DNA of 9,650 nucleotides, from the NCBI GenBank assembly GCA_021738605.1, contig JAIPBY010000087.1:1-9650 (forward strand). The letters run 5' to 3'. The first letter of the stretch is position 1, and each line of letters starts with the position of its first letter. Of the stretch, positions 6,793 to 9,650 are shown one piece after another. Made by a program: the position numbers and the translations under genes. This DNA comes from Chitinophagaceae bacterium. GTDB taxonomy: Bacteria > Bacteroidota > Bacteroidia > Chitinophagales > Chitinophagaceae. Under the pieces are notes generated by a model. It saw nothing but the letters and a program-made list of their open reading frames with translations, did not search any database and was not told the DNA's origin.

Positions 6793-6818
6793 GTTGTCTT
6801 TTGCACAAATTACAACAT
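6791..6818 (-). promoter_or_regulatory. mRNA hairpin spanning the stop of the CstB-like gene and the dsrE start
   Basis: On the leftward mRNA, AUGUUGU (from 6818 to 6812) can pair perfectly with ACAACAU (6797 to 6791), leaving a 14-base loop. The 5' arm covers the last two sense codons and most of the stop of the CstB-like gene. The 3' arm contains the first two bases of the dsrE AUG. A ribosome finishing the upstream gene would melt the stem, which suggests translational coupling. The stem is AU-rich, so its stability is modest. Confidence 0.45.
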
Positions 6819-8231
6819 TGTGGTCGGAGAGACATGGTCTGATAGGGTGAATTTTCCGCTTTCATTGAGGGCATTGAATCCGCCCTTGATGTCCACAAGG
6901 TTGTCAAAACCCCTGGCCTTCAAGATGGAGATAAAAATCATTGAACGATAGCCACCAGCACAGTGCACATAATGCTTCCTGCTTTTATCAATCTGCGCCA
7001 TGCTTTCATTGATAAAATCCAGGGGTGTGTTTTTCACATCCAACAAATGTTCGATGGAATATTCGGAATGTTTTCTGACATCAAGGATATGGGTATACGG
7101 GTCTGTTGAGATGATTGACGCCAGCTCATTTGGCGTCACCTGCTCGATATGGTCCACTTCTTTTGCTGCATTTTTCCATGCATTGAAACCGCCCATGAGG
7201 TAACCAATGGTGAAATCATAGCCTACCCGGGCCAACCGCACCACTGCTTCTTCCTCCCTTCCCTCCTCCGTGACCAGCAGAATCTCTTGTTTGCTATCGG
7301 GTATCAAGGTTCCGACCCATGGTGCAAAATTTCCATCAATGCCAATATTGATTGAATTGGGGATGAATCCTTTAGCGAAATGTTCTGCTTTTCGGGTGTC
7401 AAGGATCAGGGCACTTGTTTCATTGGCAGCCGCTTCAAAAGCGTCTGGACCGAGTGCATGCTGACCCCTTTCCAGTACCTTGTCGATGCTGTCGTATCCC
7501 TGGGTATTCATCAAAACATTCAGGGGAAAATAGCCAGGAGCATCAACAAGTCCCTCCAAAACAACTGCCTTAAAACGCTCTTTGCTGAGGGTCGGATCCA
7601 GTGCATAATTGGTTCTTTTTTGATGACCCAGGGTATCGGTGGTTTCCTTGCTCATTTTCTTTCCACAGGCCGATCCAGCACCATGGGCAGGATAAACAAT
7701 GATATCGTCTGCCAGGGGCATGATCTTGTTTCTGAGCGAATCAAAAAGATGACCCGCAAGGATGTCCTCTGTCAATTCTGCATTCAGTTTTTGAGCAAGG
7801 TCAGGGCGGCCAACATCGCCAATAAAAAGGGTATCCCCACTGAACAGGGCCGTTTCTTTCCCGTCCTCGTAAATCAATAGATAACAGGTGCTTTCCATGG
7901 TATGGCCGGGGGTATGCAGTACTTTTATTTTGATGTTTCCCAGCGAAAGGATTTCACCGTCTTTTGCCGCGTGGATGGGAAACGATGGGGCTGCGTTGGG
8001 ACCAAACACAATTTCAGCACCTGTTTTACGTGAGAGATCAAGATGTCCTGATACAAAATCTGCATGGAAATGCGTTTCCAATACATACTTGATCCTTGCC
8101 CCGCCAGACGCGGCCTTTTTAATATATGGCTCTACTTCACGGAGAGGATCCACAATGGCAACCTCTCCTTCACTCTCAATATAATAAGCGCCCTGTGCCA
8201 AACATCCTGTGTAAATTTGCTCTACTTTCAT
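6810..8231 (-). CDS. CstB-like persulfide dioxygenase with two rhodanese domains
   Basis: This 473-residue cytoplasmic protein has the domain order of CstB-type persulfide dioxygenase-sulfurtransferases. A metallo-beta-lactamase domain (about 1-240) is of ETHE1 type: THFHADF (53-59), HTPGH (106-110), SGDTLFIGD (131-139) and PAHGAGSACGKK (181-192). His54, His110 and Asp133 are the expected mononuclear iron ligands. Phe59 replaces the fourth residue of the HxHxDH motif, as expected where a second metal is absent. A first rhodanese domain (about 268-358) has LLVTEEGREEE where an active-site Cys-containing loop would be, so it is a pseudo-rhodanese. A second rhodanese (about 364-465) has an intact loop CAGGYR with Cys424. 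Cys189 probably matches the CstB cysteine near the iron. The expected reaction oxidises low-molecular-weight persulfide to sulfite and, with sulfur transfer, thiosulfate. It is followed by dsrE and diverges from a TauE/SafE exporter. Confidence 0.92.
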   Translation of the reverse strand: MKVEQIYTGCLAQGAYYIESEGEVAIVDPLREVEPYIKKAASGGARIKYVLETHFHADFVSGHLDLSRKTGAEIVFGPNAAPSFPIHAAKDGEILSLGNIKIKVLHTPGHTMESTCYLLIYEDGKETALFSGDTLFIGDVGRPDLAQKLNAELTEDILAGHLFDSLRNKIMPLADDIIVYPAHGAGSACGKKMSKETTDTLGHQKRTNYALDPTLSKERFKAVVLEGLVDAPGYFPLNVLMNTQGYDSIDKVLERGQHALGPDAFEAAANETSALILDTRKAEHFAKGFIPNSINIGIDGNFAPWVGTLIPDSKQEILLVTEEGREEEAVVRLARVGYDFTIGYLMGGFNAWKNAAKEVDHIEQVTPNELASIISTDPYTHILDVRKHSEYSIEHLLDVKNTPLDFINESMAQIDKSRKHYVHCAGGYRSMIFISILKARGFDNLVDIKGGFNALNESGKFTLSDHVSPTTML

Positions 8232-8269
8232 GTGTTATTTTTTTTAGAATGATACAATTTTATCAAAAT

Positions 8270-8277
8270 CAAAGTTG
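8270..8277 (-). promoter_or_regulatory. Candidate -7 element for the CstB-like/dsrE operon
   Basis: Read on the minus strand this is CAACTTTG, one base off the consensus TAnnTTTG. It would set a start near 8265 and a leader of about 34 bases before the ATG at 8231-8229. Its first base is 29.5 bp from the centre of the upstream dyad at 8300-8313, the same spacing seen at the divergent promoter. An alternative box, TAAAATTG at 8262-8255, is closer to the gene but lacks this matching geometry. Confidence 0.4.
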
Positions 8278-8299
8278 ACCCATATGGCCCTTACTAACA

Positions 8300-8313
8300 T
8301 TGATTTAAATCAC
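8300..8313. promoter_or_regulatory. Fnr-like dyad in the divergent sulfur promoter region
   Basis: TTGATTTAAATCAC matches the E. coli Fnr consensus TTGAT-N4-ATCAA at nine of ten positions. Its inner twelve bases, TGATTTAAATCA (8301-8312), are a perfect palindrome. It would be centred near -41.5 relative to the predicted start of the leftward CstB-like operon. A Crp/Fnr-superfamily activator is the natural candidate; no such regulator gene is in this window. Confidence 0.5.
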
Positions 8314-8332
8314 TTTTACAAAAAACAACCTG

Positions 8333-8348
8333 CGTGACATCCGTCACA
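8333..8348. promoter_or_regulatory. Crp-like dyad in the divergent sulfur promoter region
   Basis: CGTGACATCCGTCACA matches the Crp consensus TGTGA-N6-TCACA at nine of ten positions, with perfect five-base arms GTGAC and GTCAC (8334-8338 and 8343-8347). It shares the TGA-N6-TCA core with the dyad at 8300-8313, and their centres are 34 bp apart. It would lie near -41.5 of the predicted rightward promoter of the TauE/SafE gene, where a class II activator normally binds. Confidence 0.55.
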
Positions 8349-8369
8349 TTCTTTGTTACCGGCAACAAG

Positions 8370-8377
8370 CATCTTTG
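8370..8377 (+). promoter_or_regulatory. Candidate -7 element for the TauE/SafE exporter
   Basis: CATCTTTG is one base off TAnnTTTG, with the same T-to-C change at the first position as the opposite-strand box. Its first base is 29.5 bp from the centre of the dyad at 8333-8348. Transcription would begin near 8382, giving a leader of about 14 bases before the ATG at 8396. No TTTG at the -33 distance is visible, as would be acceptable for an activator-dependent promoter. Confidence 0.4.
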
Positions 8378-8395
8378 CATTACGAAACTCAACAC

Positions 8396-9190
8396 ATGGA
8401 AATAATTGGATATTTGGCTTCACTGGTAATCGGAATCTCACTGGGCCTCATCGGCGGTGGCGGATCAATACTTACCGTTCCGGTACTGGTTTACCTTTTT
8501 GGCGTCGACCCTGTTCTGGCAACTGCCTACTCACTTTTTATTGTTGGATCTACCAGCCTTGTTGGTGCATTCCCAAAATATAAAAACGGGGAAATCAACG
8601 TCAAAACGGCCATCATCTTTGGAATTCCTTCGATTGCCGCAGTGTATGCAACCCGCGCATTCATTGTGCCTGCCATACCTGCTGAATTGTTCACCATTGG
8701 TTCTTTTGTTGTAACCAAAGCATTGATGATGATGATGATCTTTGCAGTACTCATGGTATTTGCATCGGTCTCCATGATCCGCAGCAAGAACGATAAGAAA
8801 GAAGAGGAAGGCCCACAGGTGTTCAACTATCCCATGATTTTGCTTGAGGGCGCAATTGTTGGCCTTCTCACAGGATTGGTTGGCGCTGGTGGAGGATTTC
8901 TTATCATACCTGCATTGGTTTTGTTCAGCAAGCTTCCAATGAAACAGGCCATTGGGACATCATTGATCATCATTGCAGCAAAATCGCTCATCGGATTTAC
9001 AGGGGATCTTGGGAAACAAACCATGGATTGGACACTGCTGGCCTCTGTTACCTCCCTGGCCATCATAGGCATTTTCTTTGGAAATGCTTTGGGCAAAAAA
9101 GTATCTCCCGATAGCCTTAAGAAAGGATTCGGATGGTTCGTCTTGGTCATGGGCATATACATCATTGTAAAAGAAATTTTTTTCAAATAA
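8396..9190 (+). CDS. TauE/SafE (TSUP) family sulfite/organosulfonate-type exporter
   Basis: This 264-residue inner-membrane protein belongs to the TSUP family. It shows the family's internal duplication: GLIGGGGSILTVP at residues 17-29 and GLVGAGGGFLIIP at 160-172, each starting a half with about four hydrophobic segments. A charged linker of about residues 129-142 (RSKNDKKEEEG) joins the halves. TSUP members carry sulfite, thiosulfate, sulfoacetate or other small anions. Beside a persulfide dioxygenase the most likely role is to export the sulfite or thiosulfate formed in the cytoplasm. I chose the ATG at 8396. A TTG at 8375 would add seven polar residues (including HYETQH), overlaps the predicted -7 element and is unlikely. 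Transcription diverges from the CstB-like gene, and an 84-base gap separates it from the next metallo-beta-lactamase gene. Confidence 0.92.
   Translation: MEIIGYLASLVIGISLGLIGGGGSILTVPVLVYLFGVDPVLATAYSLFIVGSTSLVGAFPKYKNGEINVKTAIIFGIPSIAAVYATRAFIVPAIPAELFTIGSFVVTKALMMMMIFAVLMVFASVSMIRSKNDKKEEEGPQVFNYPMILLEGAIVGLLTGLVGAGGGFLIIPALVLFSKLPMKQAIGTSLIIIAAKSLIGFTGDLGKQTMDWTLLASVTSLAIIGIFFGNALGKKVSPDSLKKGFGWFVLVMGIYIIVKEIFFK
8726..8737 (+). repeat. (ATG)4 triplet run inside the exporter gene
   Basis: Four consecutive ATG codons encode Met111-Met114 in a membrane segment of the TauE/SafE protein (numbered from the ATG at 8396). The run is in frame, so length changes would add or remove methionines without a frameshift. 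It is short and probably of no functional weight. Confidence 0.6.
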
Positions 9191-9274
9191 CAATAACCAA
9201 AACCCTTTTGTCACATCCTTAAAACAAGGACCATTGCAAAAAAGGATAATTCAATACAATTAAAATTCACCACT
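9191..9274 (+). other. Spacer before the second metallo-beta-lactamase gene, with a small inverted repeat
   Basis: The 84-base gap contains TCCTT-AAAAC-AAGGA (9216-9230), a five-base inverted repeat with a five-base loop and no T-run, so it is not a convincing terminator. A further AAGGA follows at 9242-9246. GTCACATCC (9210-9218) resembles one arm of the dyad at 8333-8348, but the partner arm is missing. The best promoter candidate is weak: TTTG at 9207-9210, an 18-base spacer, then GACCATTG. Co-transcription with the exporter is at least as likely as an independent start. Confidence 0.4.
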
Positions 9275-9650
9275 ATGTTTTTTCAACACGTTTACGACAA
9301 AACCCTTGCTCAAGCCAGTTATTTCATCGGATGCCAGAAGGCGGGTGTTGCCGCTGTCATCGATCCAAAACGCGATGTAGATACCTATCTTGAAATCGCC
9401 AAGCAAAACAACATGACCATCACCCACGTGATGGAGACCCATATCCATGCCGACTTCCTTTCTGGAGCACGCGAGTTGGCTGCCCTCACCGGCGCCAAAC
9501 TCTATCTCTCAGATGAAGGGGGACCTGGATGGGAGTATGCATTTGACCATGTTGGATTAAAGGACGGCGACAGTTTCATGGTCGGCAACCTGAAAATAGA
9601 AACCCTGCACACACCAGGTCATACACCAGAAAGCATCAGCTTTTTGTTGA
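9275..9650 (+). CDS. Second persulfide-dioxygenase-type metallo-beta-lactamase protein, N-terminal fragment
   Basis: The first 125 codons of a rightward gene are present; it leaves the window at the right edge. The sequence is a metallo-beta-lactamase domain of the ETHE1/CstB group: DPKRDVDTYLEIA (30-42), METHIHADFLSG (53-64) with His56, His58, Asp60 and Phe61, then TLHTPGHTPES (110-120) with His116. The HADF motif, rather than HADH, matches the CstB-like protein encoded leftward, so the two are paralogues within about 3 kb, although their sequences differ clearly. The second acidic iron ligand and any rhodanese domain would lie beyond the edge, so the total architecture is unknown. The ATG at 9275 gives a natural N-terminus (MFFQHVYD). 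Its place behind the TauE/SafE gene suggests the same persulfide oxidation/export module. Confidence 0.9.
   Translation, partial: MFFQHVYDKTLAQASYFIGCQKAGVAAVIDPKRDVDTYLEIAKQNNMTITHVMETHIHADFLSGARELAALTGAKLYLSDEGGPGWEYAFDHVGLKDGDSFMVGNLKIETLHTPGHTPESISFLL

Noticed and set aside
6385..6951. A 188-codon plus-strand open frame opposite dsrE
   Set aside because: The opposite strand encodes a signal-peptide protein with a plausible family and operon partner. This frame's translation is His/Cys-rich with no motif, and it runs across the dsrE/CstB-like junction.
8375..8395. TTG start for the TauE/SafE gene
   Set aside because: It would add seven polar residues before the first membrane segment and overlaps the predicted -7 element. 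The ATG at 8396 gives a standard TSUP N-terminus.
9207..9218. GTCACATCC before the second metallo-beta-lactamase gene as a third Crp/Fnr-like site
   Set aside because: Only one arm is present; the TGA expected six bases before TCA is absent, and no CAnnTTTG box lies at the matching distance.

Overview
The window looks like chromosomal DNA from a member of the Bacteroidota, possibly near the Chitinophagaceae. The evidence is indirect. Gene starts lack clear Shine-Dalgarno sequences. TAnnTTTG-type -7 promoter elements occur. Secreted proteins end their signal peptides in the Ala-Gln style common in this phylum. There are no tRNA or rRNA genes, no CRISPR array, no insertion sequence and no obviously foreign segment. 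All long reading frames are intact except the two cut by the window edges.

Left part (1-6225). A truncated recQ helicase gene runs leftward from 256. Diverging from it is a tightly packed rightward run of five genes. They are arabinose-5-phosphate isomerase (kdsD/kpsF type), mannose-1-phosphate guanylyltransferase, a methionine-type PLP aminotransferase, a LacI-family regulator and a secreted sulfatase. The gaps are 9, 5 and 17 bases and then a 4-base ATGA overlap, so this is probably one transcription unit. The first two genes feed surface-polysaccharide precursors (Kdo and GDP-mannose). The regulator and sulfatase look like a separate polysaccharide-responsive pair appended to that unit. 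A strong hairpin at 6231-6252 closes the run.

Right part (6226-9650). This is a compact sulfur/persulfide module around a divergent promoter. Leftward lies a CstB-like persulfide dioxygenase/double-rhodanese protein, followed by a small exported DsrE-like protein. Rightward lies a TauE/SafE (TSUP) exporter, then a second metallo-beta-lactamase protein of the same persulfide-dioxygenase type, cut by the window end. The likely scheme is oxidation of sulfane sulfur in the cytoplasm to sulfite or thiosulfate, followed by export of the oxyanion.

The most interesting signal is in the 164-base divergent region (8232-8395). It holds two Crp/Fnr-like dyads, each with a TGA-N6-TCA core, with centres 34 bp apart. 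Each dyad lies exactly 29.5 bp from the first base of an outward-facing CAnCTTTG sequence, a one-base variant of the Bacteroidota -7 element. That would place each dyad near -41.5, the classical class II activator position, for each of the two divergent operons. A second notable signal is a 7-bp mRNA hairpin joining the stop region of the CstB-like gene to the dsrE start codon.
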